Assembly (NCBI GenBank): GCA_026874595.1
Contig: CM049306.1
Span: 19,215,019-19,279,018 of the forward strand
DNA: 64,000 nt
DNA from: Sipunculus nudus
Taxonomy: Eukaryota; Annelida; Sipuncula; Golfingiida; Sipunculidae
Reading direction: 5' to 3'
Position numbers and translations under genes: made by a program. Shown here in pieces: positions 24,200-38,138 of the stretch (position 1 is the stretch's first letter; every line of letters starts with the position of its first letter). The notes under the pieces were generated by a model. That model did not search any database, was not told the origin of the DNA, and was given only the letters and a program-made list of their open reading frames with translations.

Positions 24200-25640
24200 C
24201 ATTCTCTATTAGATATTGTAGGATTAGGGTTTGGGGAGTTGCAGGCCGTTGATTGAGTAAGACAAAAAAATCAATTTTCATACAATAAAAAGTCGCGTGT
24301 TACTTTCACACATTTTTCAAGAATTAAAGCATATTTTTGCGTTCTTGCTGATAGTTTGCAAATGTTTGTATTTTGACTCCATTGAAGATTGTCCAGAAAG
24401 GAAAAAAAGTCACTCGCTCGCTCCATATTTTTTACCCCTTAATCCGTTGGAACAATTTGTTCTTTTCTCTCTTTTATTCTTTTCACTTTACAGTGCCCAG
24501 TCAACTTGAAAGGCCACGGTCTTTTCGCCTTGTCAACGGTAGTTAAAATTTTACACACTAGAGGACTCGACTAGACACATCGAATTGTTTTACGCTATTC
24601 TTATAGGACCAAAATAGGTATGGTTCTCAGGCACTTTTTTTTTTAATCAGAGCGCGAGGGCTAATTATATTTTTACCTTTTTTGTATATTCCAATAAAAA
24701 TGTTATATGACCTGGGAAAAGCATTATAATAACAGAATTGTTTTGCTAAACAGGTAAAAGTACAACATAACAAAGGAAATCTGATAAAAATTGTAATATT
24801 TTATCTTCTTGAAAGAAATGTCTGAGCGGCTGGAGTTTCTATTGAAAATCAAAATCAAATCATTTTTTATGGTGGGGGGGGGGGGGGTAAATTGACGCGC
24901 GCGGTGCCTGGGAACCCTACCTTTATTTTTTCTTTGCCTAATATAAAAAGACAAAATTCAGAAAGCACACATCTCTTCCGTCATTCTGGATTACCTGATT
25001 TAGAATATAACCTGCTGAACTTTAAGTGCACGGTGCTTAAGCGCAGAGAATATATTAACACAGGCCGGGAGGAATGTGTATCACGGTTCACCAACTCAAT
25101 GGTTGCATCATAGGTCTGCTCTGTCCGCTTTCACAAGGCGGTTCCAATCAGGTCACACATTTGGAAATTGCAGGCGATTGACCGAGAACCCCCAACCCTT
25201 TTCCAAATTAGGAGTAATTAAGAGGGTGGACATATATTACCTCCATAAAACTGGGTTAGCATGAGTAATTACTTTAAACAAAACTTTGAAGTAATGCGAT
25301 AGCTACTAAAAAAAATAGCCACGCAATCTGGTTGTTAAACAGCAATTTAGTATATTTTCCCAGAATGAAACATTATTCAGTAATATATTTTGCATAAATT
25401 GTTAAATTGGTATGTAAAAGTTCATCTTATAATGTCGTGGATATTTATCCTCTGTATATTATTCCTTAAACTCACCTTATAATTCCACGAGAGTCCAATT
25501 TTATGTGTTAAATTTTGCGTTTTATTGGTTTTATTGCACCTGAGCAAGGTAATGGATGTAATATATACAGTTATGTATTATATTAACTAATACTCGTTAT
25601 TGTGTTGCCTGCAAATGTGTAAGACCTCCCGTAACCTGTA

Positions 25641-25688
25641 CGAGAGAGAGATGGAGAGAGAGATGGTGAGAGAGAGAGAGAGAGAGAT
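25641..25688. repeat. (GA)n microsatellite
   Basis: GAGAGA runs broken by ATGG, adjoining a dispersed-repeat copy. The paralogous copy at 44.4 kb also adjoins a (CT)n tract, so the tract may be part of the repeat. Confidence 0.9.
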
Positions 25689-25689
25689 G

Positions 25690-25793
25690 AAACCATTTGC
25701 TCCTTTTTTCTAGGTACATACAGGTGTGTCGAGGCACCTGAAATTAACAAATCTTGTCTTGTACGTTTCATCGACACAGCTGGTGTTTACCAC
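25690..25793 (-). repeat. Dispersed repeat with CAGGTG/CACCTG palindrome, copy 1
   Basis: On the minus strand it reads AACACCAGCTGTG, ACAAGACAAGATTTGTTAAT, then CAGGTGCCTCGACACACCTG and GTATG. Closely matches 59134-59305 and, more loosely, 44405-44545. Confidence 0.75.
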
Positions 25794-26534
25794 AAAAGTA
25801 ATCTCTGATGTTTATTTCATTCCCTCCTCTTGTGTCTCGCATGATTACATACTTTTGGCTCATTTTATTTACGATAAACGTTTTCAGTTTGTTAATTCAG
25901 TAAATATGTATTTATAAACCTACTTCGTCCCATAAACGTATTACAAATGAGAGAGACAGACAGACAGACAAACAGAAAAAGGGGTTAGTTTAATGAGTGG
26001 AGGGGCCGGCGTGCTGTTAAAGTTGAGATGAAAGCTGTATCTGTAGAGTTCAGGGATATAATTCGTTGACTAAAAACGTACTAAAATACCTGGTCACAAC
26101 ACTGGAGCTAAATAAGTTCATGGCGTACATGTCCCCCCCCCCCCCCCCCCCACCCTGAGCTAACATTAAGTAATGTCGTAACAGCGTATGGTGTAAATGT
26201 AGAGACAACCTAATTTCTCATCTTTGTCCAATCTGTTTAAAGGCAGTTTCTAACTCCATGTGATGGATGGTCGGGTGATCAAACATGTACATACATTAAA
26301 GTTATCAATCATGTATAGACAATTATTTGTTCATGATTATCCATGTGTACCTGTAAACACCTTATCGCGAAGAGTGAGCACCAGCGTGGCATCATGTCGG
26401 ATTACATAATATCTCCTTGAAATGTAAAGTGTTATAAAGGAGTGTTTACATAGGATATGCGCGTCATTACACCTCAGCATGGGCCGACAGATGTATATCC
26501 GATCATCGTCGGGATCAAATAATAACGCCCTAGC

Positions 26535-26548
26535 CGACCTTTGACCCC
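26535..26548 (-). promoter_or_regulatory. DR1-type nuclear-receptor-like site upstream of the 27-kb gene
   Basis: Minus strand reads GGGGTCAAAGGTCG, two half-sites spaced by one A, close to the HNF4/RXR DR1 consensus. It overlaps a CCCCGCCC GC-box on the plus strand. Motif match only. Confidence 0.3.
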
Positions 26549-26810
26549 GCCCATCAGTTCATTATCTCGGGGTTTTGTAACGCCCGGGGGGTTGGCCAGT
26601 CAGTGAAGCCATCATTTCTCGGCACGGGGCGCATGGCAAATGCACGCTGTGTCTGCCAGTACGCCAACCCTATAGAAGTGAATGAACAGACTTTGTGATA
26701 CGCATCAGAACAAAACGGAGATTTTGTTACTTTTCTATTTCTTTCTCTTTTAAAACCGAATTCCGGGGATGTTACTAGGAGGTTAATTAAGTTAACTTCC
26801 CCTCTGCCAC

Positions 26811-27095
26811 TTATAAGTTACCAAGCCTGTCGAGCGTTCATATGCTGAGTGGTCTGCTGCAAGCTGGCTCTTCGTTCAGCAGTTCAAGAAAACAGCACTA
26901 TCTGCCAGTCGTGTTGCTGTATTCACCCAGCTGTCTACCTAAACACACGGGCTGCATAGAGTTGAGGGAAAAACGGGTATAGCAGCATGTGTAGTGACAG
27001 TTGCTGAAGTGCTCGTCGCGTCAGTTGATTGATACACAAGGGTTAATACCTTCTAGTCAAGCTGAAGGGGTTAAAAGAAGGCCAGAGCCACTGCG
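26811..27095 (+). promoter_or_regulatory. Possible core promoter and 5' leader of the 27-kb gene
   Basis: A TATA-like CTTATAAG at 26811 precedes about 280 bp without an in-frame ATG for the exon at 27096; an in-frame TAA stands at 27072. No initiator was identified. Confidence 0.25.
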
Positions 27096-27503
27096 ATGTC
27101 ATGGTTACTGACAATTACAAGACTAACCGGAAAAAGAAACCCACCACAAAATGTGAGTGGCCGAACCTACTACAAGAGATATTTCAGGAGCGGATTGGCT
27201 CTTTTCCTAATCACAGCAATACTGTGTGGGCTTGGGTACCTTTACTCAGTCCCAATGGCTAAACATGCCACAATAAACAGACAAGAGACTCTTGACATTA
27301 GCCACGGTGGCTGTCAGCTTTCCAATCCAAACATTCCAGAATTTCAAAAGTCTAGTCTGAGGACAGAGAGAGAAATCTCAACCCTGGCTCCCATGGAGAC
27401 CGACGATGATAGCGGAGAAGAAGATGAGGAAGAAACTAAAGGGATCAGTAATTATATAACTTCTCCCGAAAAGCCACACAACATAGAGAATCTTATGGAG
27501 GTT
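27096..27503 (+). CDS. First coding exon of a type II membrane protein, family unknown
   Basis: 136 codons from ATG to a strong GTAAGT donor at 27504, phase 0. An in-frame stop 24 nt upstream supports this start. Residues 1-32 are basic and lack acidic residues (ends YYKRYFR); 33-52 form one hydrophobic segment (GLALFLITAILCGLGYLY), so the protein should sit N-in/C-out. A luminal stem follows, with one Cys at 73, and a strongly acidic patch at 101-113 (ETDDDSGEEDEEE). This layout is common in Golgi glycosyltransferases and sulfotransferases, but the catalytic domain would be in later exons and I do not recognise the family. If the intron were retained the frame ends 13 codons later. Confidence 0.6.
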
Positions 27504-28884
27504 GTAAGTACCTGTAAATATACTCTTCTTAACATGTTTTAATTTCCCTATGGAAAAATCATCGTGGGACATACTTTGATATATCCTTACATTACATGCA
27601 CAGGTAAAGACGGAACGACATGTCAGTTGAAGATATTGATGAATTTAGGATCGTTCTTAATTAAATTCAGATTTATCAGGTAAAATTTGTAATTTCTTTA
27701 TGGTATATGACATGTGTTATGGTGTGTATGGAAACCGCGATATAAACGTATTACAAGTATAATTTGCCGTATGTAAATATGACCATTTAAAGTTTATAGT
27801 CGGTTAAAACTTCCTTCACGTAATCATTAGATTTTATTTATAAGAACGGGAAATTCTTTCACTGGCCATATATGAATTAGAAACGTCGATATATTGCGTA
27901 AATACCAGTATGTTTCGAGATATTCTCAAATAACTCACTTTTCACCTGTTTCTCTAATAAAATCATTTAAACGAATCGTTCTATATATACAACAGAAATA
28001 AGTGTGTTTTGTCAAAGAGAATATATTCGAATACCATGTAGAAGGATTTGATAAGTGTTTAACTACACTTTGTCTTTCAAAAAGATGATGGTTAAGATAA
28101 TTAAGTGTTCGCTGGAAAGCCTTACGTACCAAAGTAAGTGCTGTGTTCGTTTCATATATCTAGGTAGATGTTTACCATGCATGTAAAGTCTAAGGGGGAA
28201 GGGAGTAAACTCTATACGTTGCTCTATTACATCATAAGGTCTGCATCACGTATATCAACAATTACTGTGGCCGTGACAGGGAATTAGAGCAAACATTAAG
28301 CTGATACGGAGAGTCACTTACGGTATAAACAAATCTGTACCCTAACACTGACTGGGGCGTTATTACAGATTACACTGCGTAAGATTGTGAAATCTTTCAA
28401 GCACAGTCACTCCTGGGGGATACAAGATAAAGCAGACCCCCTCCATGTCACCAGATTCTACTCAAAACAGTCGCTATTTCCACTAGGGAAGCACTATATC
28501 AGTGTCAAGTTTAGCCATTTAACGGTGCCTTGAGATAATGCCGAATAGTGCCCTAGGGCGCAGTGCTAACTAAGCTGAGATCTAAAAAAATCCACTCAAA
28601 CTGTTTATATAAAAACATAAAATAAATTAGAAATAAAAAAGGTGGGTTTATTCATGGGAAACTGGAATGTTGCTGGTGAATCAAAACTTTCATGCCCTCC
28701 AACCTTTGTGTAAACATTGAGAAAAAAATGTTTGAACTAAGGAACCCTTAGAGAATCCCGCTTTTTGAGGTAGACACCAGTATGCCCAACTCTTCACCAA
28801 TCCTTAAGAAAAGTTTAATAAATTATACATTTCCATAAAATTTTATTGAAATCCATTCACATGTTATGAATGTTGTTGCTATAG
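27504..28884. other. Presumed first intron of the 27-kb gene
   Basis: AT-rich sequence with no recognisable feature. It is an intron only if the 27096 exon belongs to a spliced gene. Confidence 0.4.
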
Positions 28885-29034
28885 GTCCGGAACCGGACAC
28901 CGATCATACAGGCTAAAGTTCCGGCACTTCCTATGAGTATGTGCACTGACACTGCCGGACACATCTATGGGAGCTATTTCTCTGGCACTGACTGGCGGAC
29001 CTACCAGAACATTTGCTATTGTTCCTGCATTTAG
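28885..29034 (+). CDS. Candidate second exon of the 27-kb gene, weak
   Basis: An acceptor (GTTGTTGCTATAG) is followed in phase 0, as exon 1 needs, by 49 codons and TAG. The text contains NRT (an N-glycosylation sequon), four Cys and GHIYGSYFSGTDWRTYQN. It stops one base before the tandem-duplicated segment that begins with AATAAAT. Another frame is also open across most of it (from 28967), so coding status is uncertain; an internal GTATGT at 28937 could instead be a donor. Confidence 0.25.
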   Translation, partial: VRNRTPIIQAKVPALPMSMCTDTAGHIYGSYFSGTDWRTYQNICYCSCI

Positions 29035-29035
29035 T

Positions 29036-32000
29036 AATAAATATAAATTTTGTTTAATTTTAATTGTATCACTTTATGTAGGACTTTCTATAACTTTAAG
29101 AATACGCATAGACCCGGAGTTCTGCAAAATTACCAAAGAATTTTCATAAAATGTGACAGAAGCGAACTGCTTGATTTTAAATTGACCATGACCTAAGCAA
29201 GTTTAAAACATATGTACTCACAGATCAATGTTTAAACAAAAGACCTATACAAACACTAACATGTTCATTGTTTATAGGTCCATATATTATTTTAATGACA
29301 ATATATTTAGGCCTACTCCCAGTTGAACAAGTTAAGTATTTAATTAAAACTGATAATTATAATAGGCTTTATTAATAAATTTTATTTGCATGTAGGCCTA
29401 TAACTTTAAGTTTATCCATTTATTGCACAGAGTTTTACTCATGATGCCGATATGTCTGTATGTACTTACAGCTCTTCACTTTATTTCGTAAATGTGAACC
29501 GGAAATAGTCCGGACCTTTTGCTCTTGGGCAATGTGTTTTGTGTCCGGAGGTCTAAACACTTCGTATTATTAATATTAGCTTGTATATGAGCAATCAACT
29601 AAACAAAAGAAAGAGGACATCAACAAGAGATCAACTCAGAGTTAATGCTAAAGTTTTGATCTGCAGTCTTCGTATTGTTTAAAGAAGATGGGTAGGAGTT
29701 CCTTAATCCCGTAACTGGGACAGTGTGAAAGAAAGACTCGGGTATGCAGAGTGGTGGTATATTTTCAGTACTGATGACTGCATGCAGGGAATCAGGATGT
29801 AATCCGAAGTATTATAAAGATAACACCGCCCCCATACCAAAACTGCAAGCCCTCACATATCTCACACTTACGTACTGGTCATAAAACACTGCGATTGTTT
29901 CCGTAACTGACACCCTGTATCTGGTCCTTCCGTGCCAAAGCCAAAAGAACAGCAGTACACGATAATGGGATATTAGTTGTGATAGCGGATTTAGAGCGGG
30001 GTCACGACCCCGATACGAAATCTCATATCCCTTGACCAGCGTAGTTTAACAGCCCATAAGCTGTCACGGCTTTTATTCTGTCACTTGGTCACTTTACCGT
30101 CGGAAGGCGGAAATGGTGTACACATGTCCGTGAACTCACGGGTACGCATGACTCACAGGCAGAGGAAATGGGATTAAATCATGTATATTCCGCTTTAACG
30201 CGATGCGTTAAGGAGCATTTAGGTGATAAATTTGAGATAAACGATAAGACTGTAAATTTTTATTTCACATAATATCCGAATGCTGCACAAGCATTAAGTC
30301 ACACAACAAAATTCAGAATTAATATACTTCATTTCAAATATCACTGATATGATGGAGCTATGAAGATTCTTAGATCGATTGCTCTCTATAGTTTTGTTGT
30401 TATATCATATTGCCTATACAAGTATATTATAAGTGGCGGGGCATATGCGTATTTGACATCTGGAGAGAGAATGTGCATCAAGAAGAGATGGTACCGCAAC
30501 CTTTCAGCCTAGTGCCCCTAGCTCTATATAGGTTGATATACTCATAATCTGTACACCTATAACAACCTCCTCAGCAGACCGGACTTACTCCAGATGACTG
30601 AAGTTACTGACCTTTGTTATAGACACAAGCAGCGTCAGCTTTGTGTCTTTCATTAAAGGTACGGATGCCAAAGGACGCATATTCCGTGGTATGGATATTA
30701 AATTTCAAAACAGACACTGCTTTTTGAGACTCAAAACCAAAACACGAGAGTTTATGAAATGCCTTTACATGAGAAGAATTAAAGTATTCTTGCAAGTGAA
30801 AAGCGTGGTTGGGTAATAGACCAGTGAAACTTGGTCTCTGATTCAGCCAACAAATAGTGAAATGCCTGTGTATATAGAAAAAATTCAAACTGGCTATAGC
30901 TAGCCCACTTTTTTTTTAATTATTTATGTTCCAGCGGGAAGTTTTTTTGTAAAATGCTTTTCTGCAAGGGAACCTAATGGGCAGACCTATCTTACAACAA
31001 GGGAAATAAGTACTAGCCTCTGAAAATCTAAAAAAAACCATTTTTTTTAAAATAAATCAGTCTAAATTTTACAAAAATTCTGCCATTCTGCCACACTCAT
31101 TTATGTCGGTCAAGGTCAGTCGTCTCATGCTGAAAAAAAACCCTGCCCGATTGACAGCTGGTGCCTCCAATATAACATCTCCAATAACACATGCACGTTA
31201 CCCGATTGTGGTAGGGATTATGATCTAATCGACTCTGTCCAATCCTTCCAGTCGGTTTCGGTAACATGGTGTACTTCGGCATAACCCCTTGATTCAGCAA
31301 GCAAACGGTGTGTCACAAGCATGCTGAAACTGAAATAGTCTTCACTTTCGAAAAAGCCTGATTATCTATTGTGTTTCCCATGCAAAGCAATTCTTCTCCA
31401 CCTGTCGCTGATATTCGACAGACTCAAAGCTGTCAACTTATGTCACTTTCGCCGTGTAGGTTTCCTGTGAGGTAATTATTTAGAAAATCAGGCTAAAGAA
31501 ACTGATCGGAAACATATATGAACCGTCAGATCATGAACCATAGGGAATTAATTTCTTCCTGTACAGTATTATTTGTCAGGCATATTTTAGTCTGTTCCAT
31601 AAAGAGTTCACATGCGCTGAAATATTGCATGTAGGTACACTTTCAAACTTAAATATGATCAGACAGATTAACATTAATATTTATGTGACATGACGTCTGC
31701 CATGTGCTGCCAGCTTCATATTGCGAGTTATATTTTTTTATATTATATATGTCACTCAATAACTTATCAGCAGTTTTTAAATTTAAAGTTATTTAAGTAT
31801 GTGACCTATATCTTCATCAATGTTGTTAAGATGCTGTGAAAAAATATACTTCTTTCATATATACTGATTTCATCGCATTGCTCTATTGTTTCCAGTCATT
31901 ATATGAATCTATATGAAGTGATGCAATAACTGAATGTTCTCTCAAGTATATATAAAAGCAAGATAAACTAAGAATACAAATAATACATGCATAAATTTGT

Positions 32001-34358
32001 TAGGCTTATATAAAGCAGCATTTAGGATGCAACATTTATAAAAAAACGCTTTTTTTTACCAAATCCTTGCATTATAGTAGGATTTTATAAAAAAAAATTA
32101 ATATTTTACCAAATTATTTTATTTATTCCATGTGACGAGTGCAGAATCCTAGTAATCCTAGATTTTCTCAGGTGAGTTGTCCTTAGTTAACAAAACAAAA
32201 CTCGTTTGTATAAAAACTTTGTCCAGTCATGTGTTTCACTAGTCACACACTGAAAGGGTAAAAATGCATGCACCCTTCCGCCAGAGGTCGTTTCTATACT
32301 AAACGTGCTGTCACGATATGCTCAGTTCTTGTAAATGCATCTGGAATACCTCACTTCTTGCTGTCTCACCCTGGACATGTTTCCCTTAATTGAAATTTCT
32401 TATCACATGTTAATTAGAGTTTCCTTGCCCCTCCCTGGTTCACATCAACGAGACTGTACATGTAATTAATGACGCCCTATCTCTCTCCGCCTAGCTGTCA
32501 AATCTTGACACCTTTTACCACTCAATGCCACATATGCAGATGTGTCCTATGCATTAACGAATTTCGCAACACATATATGTACTGATACACATGTAAATGC
32601 TCTGCCAAAAGGTGGAAGAATACGATTTTAACTGAATAAAAGAAGCCTACTGATTTTCTATCATCTAAATTACCACTTATAAAGGTTGTGACAAAACAAG
32701 ATTGACGTCCTAAGCGATAAGTTCGGTGTACTTGCATAAGGTAAGGCGGTGCGTTGCAACATGTATATGAAACCAAACCTTATTTACCTTGTACTTGTTA
32801 TGCAAGTGTCTGGGATGGATATCAACAGAAACTCTTTGTACCTGATAATGCAGCACCCAAGGCGCCACACTGATTTGGTGGACATCGTGAAGTATAAGCT
32901 CTCCTGAGACTGATAAAAGGATTATTCATATTTAGTTAATAAAAAGTCTATATCCGACTATTTGCATTCCGGTATATCAACTTTTGCCATTCGTAATGGT
33001 TTAACAAGCCACTGATAGATGGATTTATCTTACCCGACGCCATCTAAATCTTATATGCTCACTTGGTACTCTTTGTATATTTATGTATATGCATGTGCAT
33101 GCATTTCTGCAGTTTTCCTATTTAATAAAGGACCATATATAGGCTTGCCTGATACATATTCTTTAGGGTTGACAAAACTTCGATCCTTGACCGATTATTA
33201 CTGTTCATACTTCTGTTTAAAGTAATGCACTAGCAAAACGACGCGAGCAACCTGGTAATAGGAAATGAAATATAAAATTATAATAACAATGAATTATATA
33301 ATTAATCACTTTTTGATGCAGGTCCATGGAGAGAGGTTGCCATATGGCGTTTTTTTTTAGCGAAAAATGGTTTTATCCACATTTTTTCGTGAATTTCTTT
33401 TAAAATGAATTGCCAGATTATAGCCGATTAATTAAATAACAGGCTACTTTTTGAACGGAAGGACTCATATTTTTTTTTAATATCCTTGAACCGCATGAAC
33501 ACTTACACTTATGCACTGGAACATGCCAAAACGTGAAGGAGTCGACAGCTCTAGGACAGCAGTATGATGCAGATAGCTAATTAACAAGAACCTGATTATT
33601 TTGCGGAATATGTTTCAGTGAATCGGTGTGTCTATATAGATATCTAATGTCTTCCGTGTATAAAAAGTACGACATTCTGACAATTCTGGTACAAGTAAGC
33701 ACGGTGAAAGACATATGAGCGTGCGTATATTTAAAATCTTGAGCAAACCTGAGTGATCTTCTGTTAGAATGTCACATGGTGGCATTGTTTTGTACTTTAG
33801 ACCTACACTCTATTATATTATATATCTGCTGACATGTGTTATATCCGGGCATGGCCAGTGTGCCGTCGAATTTCAAAATGGCTGGTGCTTGCTGTCCTTT
33901 AATTTGTTGGTTCTCATCGCGTATATAGTACCAATCCTTACCGATTGGTATGTTTTCCCATGACATCCCGCCAGTCAGATATGACTTTCGATTCACTTCT
34001 AACCACATCCTACGTGTGTGTACCCGGTACCCATGCACCTTCCACATGTAACCGCAGCGTCATGCAGGTGCCTCTTTATGCATGTACTATATTGAAGCTG
34101 TACATCGACTTAATATGAATACCGTGATTTCCGAAATAAAAGTCGATTAGTTTTATTTCTGCATGGCTCTGCCACACTCGCTGCCATTAACCCGTCACAG
34201 GAAGTGCGATCCCCCTGGTCCAGGTGGGGGGTTGAGGCTGGCGAGTACTTCACCTGGTCTGGGATCTGGTTACTGTCAGAAAACTGTATATCCTACAGCG
34301 CAATTTGTTCATATATATATATATATATATATATGTTTATATATATATATATATATAT

Positions 34359-34400
<42 letters not shown>

Positions 34401-34687
34401 GTACAAGAAAGTACAATCCAAATATGGAAAACAAAAGAATATAATAAATCGTTATATAAATGATATACGTAGTTTATGACATTTCCATCTAAAATACATT
34501 GTAATAGAGTATTATTTTACCATTACGACAACTCTCAAAAACACATGGTATTATTTTACCAGTAAACATATACCTCAGATATAACATCTTTCACAATATA
34601 CTGCATGATGTAGTTTCGCATACCATGGATAGTGCTAATATTACGTAATGCTGATATATTGTTTTAGGGGTACTTGTACTATAAAGA
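29036..34687. repeat. Tandem segmental duplication, copy 1 (5,652 bp)
   Basis: Starts AATAAATATAAATTTTG and ends TACTATAAAG; the same sequence restarts at once at 34688. Copies differ by scattered substitutions and short indels (around one per cent by eye). No gene recognised in it; it ends with an (AT)n tract at 34311-34398. Confidence 0.95.
34311..34398. repeat. (AT)n microsatellite in duplication copy 1
   Basis: Interrupted twice by GTTT. The paralogous tract at 41035-41126 has one GTATTT interruption, so the arrays diverged after duplication. Confidence 0.95.
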
Positions 34688-37600
34688 AATAAATATAAAT
34701 TTTGTTTAATTTTAATTGTATCACTTTATGTAGGACTTTCTATAACTTTAAGAATACGCATAGACCCGGAGTTCTGCAAAATTACCAAAGAATTTTCATA
34801 AAATGTGACAGAAGCGAACTGCTTGATTTTAAATTGACCATGACCTAAGCAAGTTTAAAACATATGTACTCACAGATCAATGTTTAAACAAAAGACCTAT
34901 ACAAACACTAACATGTTCATTGTTTATAGGTCCATATATTATTTTAATGACAATATATTTAGGCCTACTCCCAGTTGAACAAGTTAAGTATTTAATTAAA
35001 ACTGATAATTATAATAGGCTTTATTAATAAATTTTATTTGCATGTAGGCCTATAACTTTAAGTTTATCCATTTATTGCACAGAGTTTTACTCATGATGCC
35101 GATATGTCTGTATGTACTTACAGCTCTTCACTTTATTTCGTAAATGTGAACCGGAAATAGTCCGGACCTTTTGCTCTTGGGCAATGTGTTTTGGGTCCGG
35201 AGGTCTAAACACTTCGTATTATTAATATTAGCTTGTATATGAGCAATCAACTAAACAAAAGAAAGAGGACATCAACAAGAGATCAACTCAGAGTTAATGC
35301 TAAAGTTTTGATCTGCAGTCTTCGTATTGTTTAAAGAAGATGGGTAGGAGTTCCTTAATCCCGTAACTGGGACAGTGTGAAAGAAAGACTCGGGTATGCA
35401 GAGTGGTGGTATATTTTCAGTACTGATGACTGCATGCAGGGAATCAGGATGTAATCCGAAGTATTATAAAGATAACACCGCCCCCATACCAAAACTGCAA
35501 GCCCTCACATATCTCACACTAACGTACTGGTCATAAAACACTGCGATTGTTTCCGTAACTGACACCCTGTATCTGGTCCTTCCGTGCCAAAGCCAAAAGA
35601 ACAGCAGTACACGATAATGGGATATTAGTTGTGATAGCGGATTTAGAGCGGGGTCACGACCCCGATACGAAATCTCATATCCCTTGACCAGCGTAGTTTA
35701 ACAGCCCATAAGCTGTCACGGCTTTTATTCTGTCACTTGGTCACTTTACCTTCGGAAGGCGGAAATGGTGTACACATGTCCGTGCACTCACGGGTACGCA
35801 TGACTCACAGGCAGAGGAAATGGGATTAAATCATGTATATTCCGCTTTAACGCGATGCGTATAGGAGCCTTTAGGTGATAAATTTGAGATAAACGATAAG
35901 ACTGTAAATTTTTATTTCACATAATATCCGAATGCTGCACAAGCATTAAGTCACACAACAAAATTCAGAATTAATATACTTCATTTCAAATATCACTGAT
36001 ATGATGGAGCTATGAAGATTCTTAGATCGATTGCTCTCTATAGTTTTGTTGTTATATCATATTGCCTATACAAGTATATTATAACTGGCGGGGCATATGC
36101 GTATTTGACATCTGGAGAGAGAATGTGCATCAAGAAGAGATTGTACCGCAACCTTTCAGCCTAGTGCCCATAGCTCTATATAGGTTGATATACTCATAAT
36201 CTGTACACCTATAACAACCTCCTCAGCAGACCGGACTTACTCCAGATGACTGAAGTTACTGACTTTTGTTTAAGACACAAGCAGCGTCAGCTTTGTGTCT
36301 TTCATTAAAGGTACGGATGCCAAAGGACGCATATTCCGTGGTATGGATATTAAATTTCAAAACAGACACTGCTTTTTGAGACTCAAAACCAAAACACGAG
36401 AGTTTATAAAATGCCTTTACATGAGAAGAATTAAAGTATTCTTGCAAGTGAAAAGCGTGGTTGGGTAATAGACCAGTGAAACTTGGTCTCTGATTCAGCC
36501 AACAAATAGTGAAATGCCTGTGTATATAGAAAAAATTCAAACTGGCTATAGCTAGTCCACTTTTTTTTAATTATTTATGTTCCAGCGGGAAGTTTTTTTG
36601 TAAAATGCTTTTCTGCAAGGGAACCTAATGGGCAGACCTATCTTACAACAAGGGAAATAAGTACTAGCCTCTGAAAATCTAAAAAAACATTTTTTTTAAA
36701 TAAATCAGTCTAAATTTTACAAAAATTCTGCCATTCTGCCACACTCATTTATGTCGGTCAAGGTCAGTCGTCTCATGCTGAAAAAAAACCCTGCCCGATT
36801 GACAGCTGGTGCCTCCAATATAACATCTCCAATAACACATGCACGTTACCCGATTGTGGTAGGGATTATGATCTAATCGACTCTGTCCATTCCTTCCAGT
36901 CGGTTTCGGTAACATGGTGTACTTCGGCATAACCCCTTGATTCAGCAAGCAAACGGTGTGTCACAAGCATGCTGAAACTGAAATAGTCTCTACTTTCGAA
37001 AAAGCCTGATTATCTATTGTGTTTCCCATGCAAAGCAATTCTTCTCCACCTGTCGCTGATATTCGACAGACTCAAAGCTGTCAACTTATGTCACTTTCGC
37101 CGTGTAGGTTTCCTGTGAGGTAATTATTTAGAAAATCAGGCTAAAGAAACTGATCGGAAACATATATGAACCGTCAGATCATGAACCATAGGGAATTAAT
37201 TTCTTCCTGTACAGTATTATTTGTCACGCATATTTTAGTCTGTTCCATAAAGAGTTCACATGCGCTGAAATATTGCATGTAGGTACACTTTCAAACTTAA
37301 ATATGATCAGACAGATTAACATTAATATTTATGTGACATGACGTCTGCCATGTGCTGCCAGCTTCATATTGCGAGTTATATTTTTTATATTATATATGTC
37401 ACTCAATAACTTATCAGCAGTTTTTAAATTTAAAGTTATTTAAGTATGTGACCTATATCTTCATCAATGTTGTTAAGATGCTGTGAAAAATATACTTCTT
37501 TCATATATACTGATTTCATCGCATTGCTCTATTGTTTCCAGTCATTATATGAATCTATATGAAGTGATGCAATAACTGAATGTTCTCTCAAGTATATATA

Positions 37601-38138
37601 AAAGCAAGATAAACTAAGAATACATATAATACATGCATAAATTTGTTAGGCTTATATAAAGCAGCATTTAGGATGCAACATTTATAAAAAAACGCTTTTT
37701 TTACCAAATCCTTGCATATAGTAGGATTTTATAAAAAAAAAATTAATATTTTACCAAATTATTTTATTTATTCCCTGTGACGAGTGCAGAATCCTAGTAA
37801 TCCTAGATTTTCTCAGGTGAGTTGTACTTAGTTAACAAAACAAAACTCGTTTGTATAAAAACTTTGTCCAGTCATGTGTTTCACTAGTCACACACTGAAA
37901 GGGTAAAAATGCATGCACCCTTCCGCCAGAGGTCGTTTCTATACTAAACGTGCTGTCACGATATGCTCAGTTCTTGTAAATGCATCTGGAATACCTCACT
38001 TCTTGCTGTCTCACCCTGGACATGTTTCCCTTAATTGAAATTTCTTATCACATGTTAATTAGAGTTTCCTTGCCCCTCTCTGGTTCACATCAACGAGACT
38101 GTACATATAATTAATGACGCCCTATCTCTCTCCGCCTA

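Larger units (their letters stand above)
24200..26500. other. Intergenic stretch between PTCD3 and the next gene
   Basis: Contains G/C homopolymers, a (GA)n tract at 25641-25688 and one copy of the dispersed repeat at 25690-25793. No open frame here has splice context or recognisable similarity. Confidence 0.5.
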
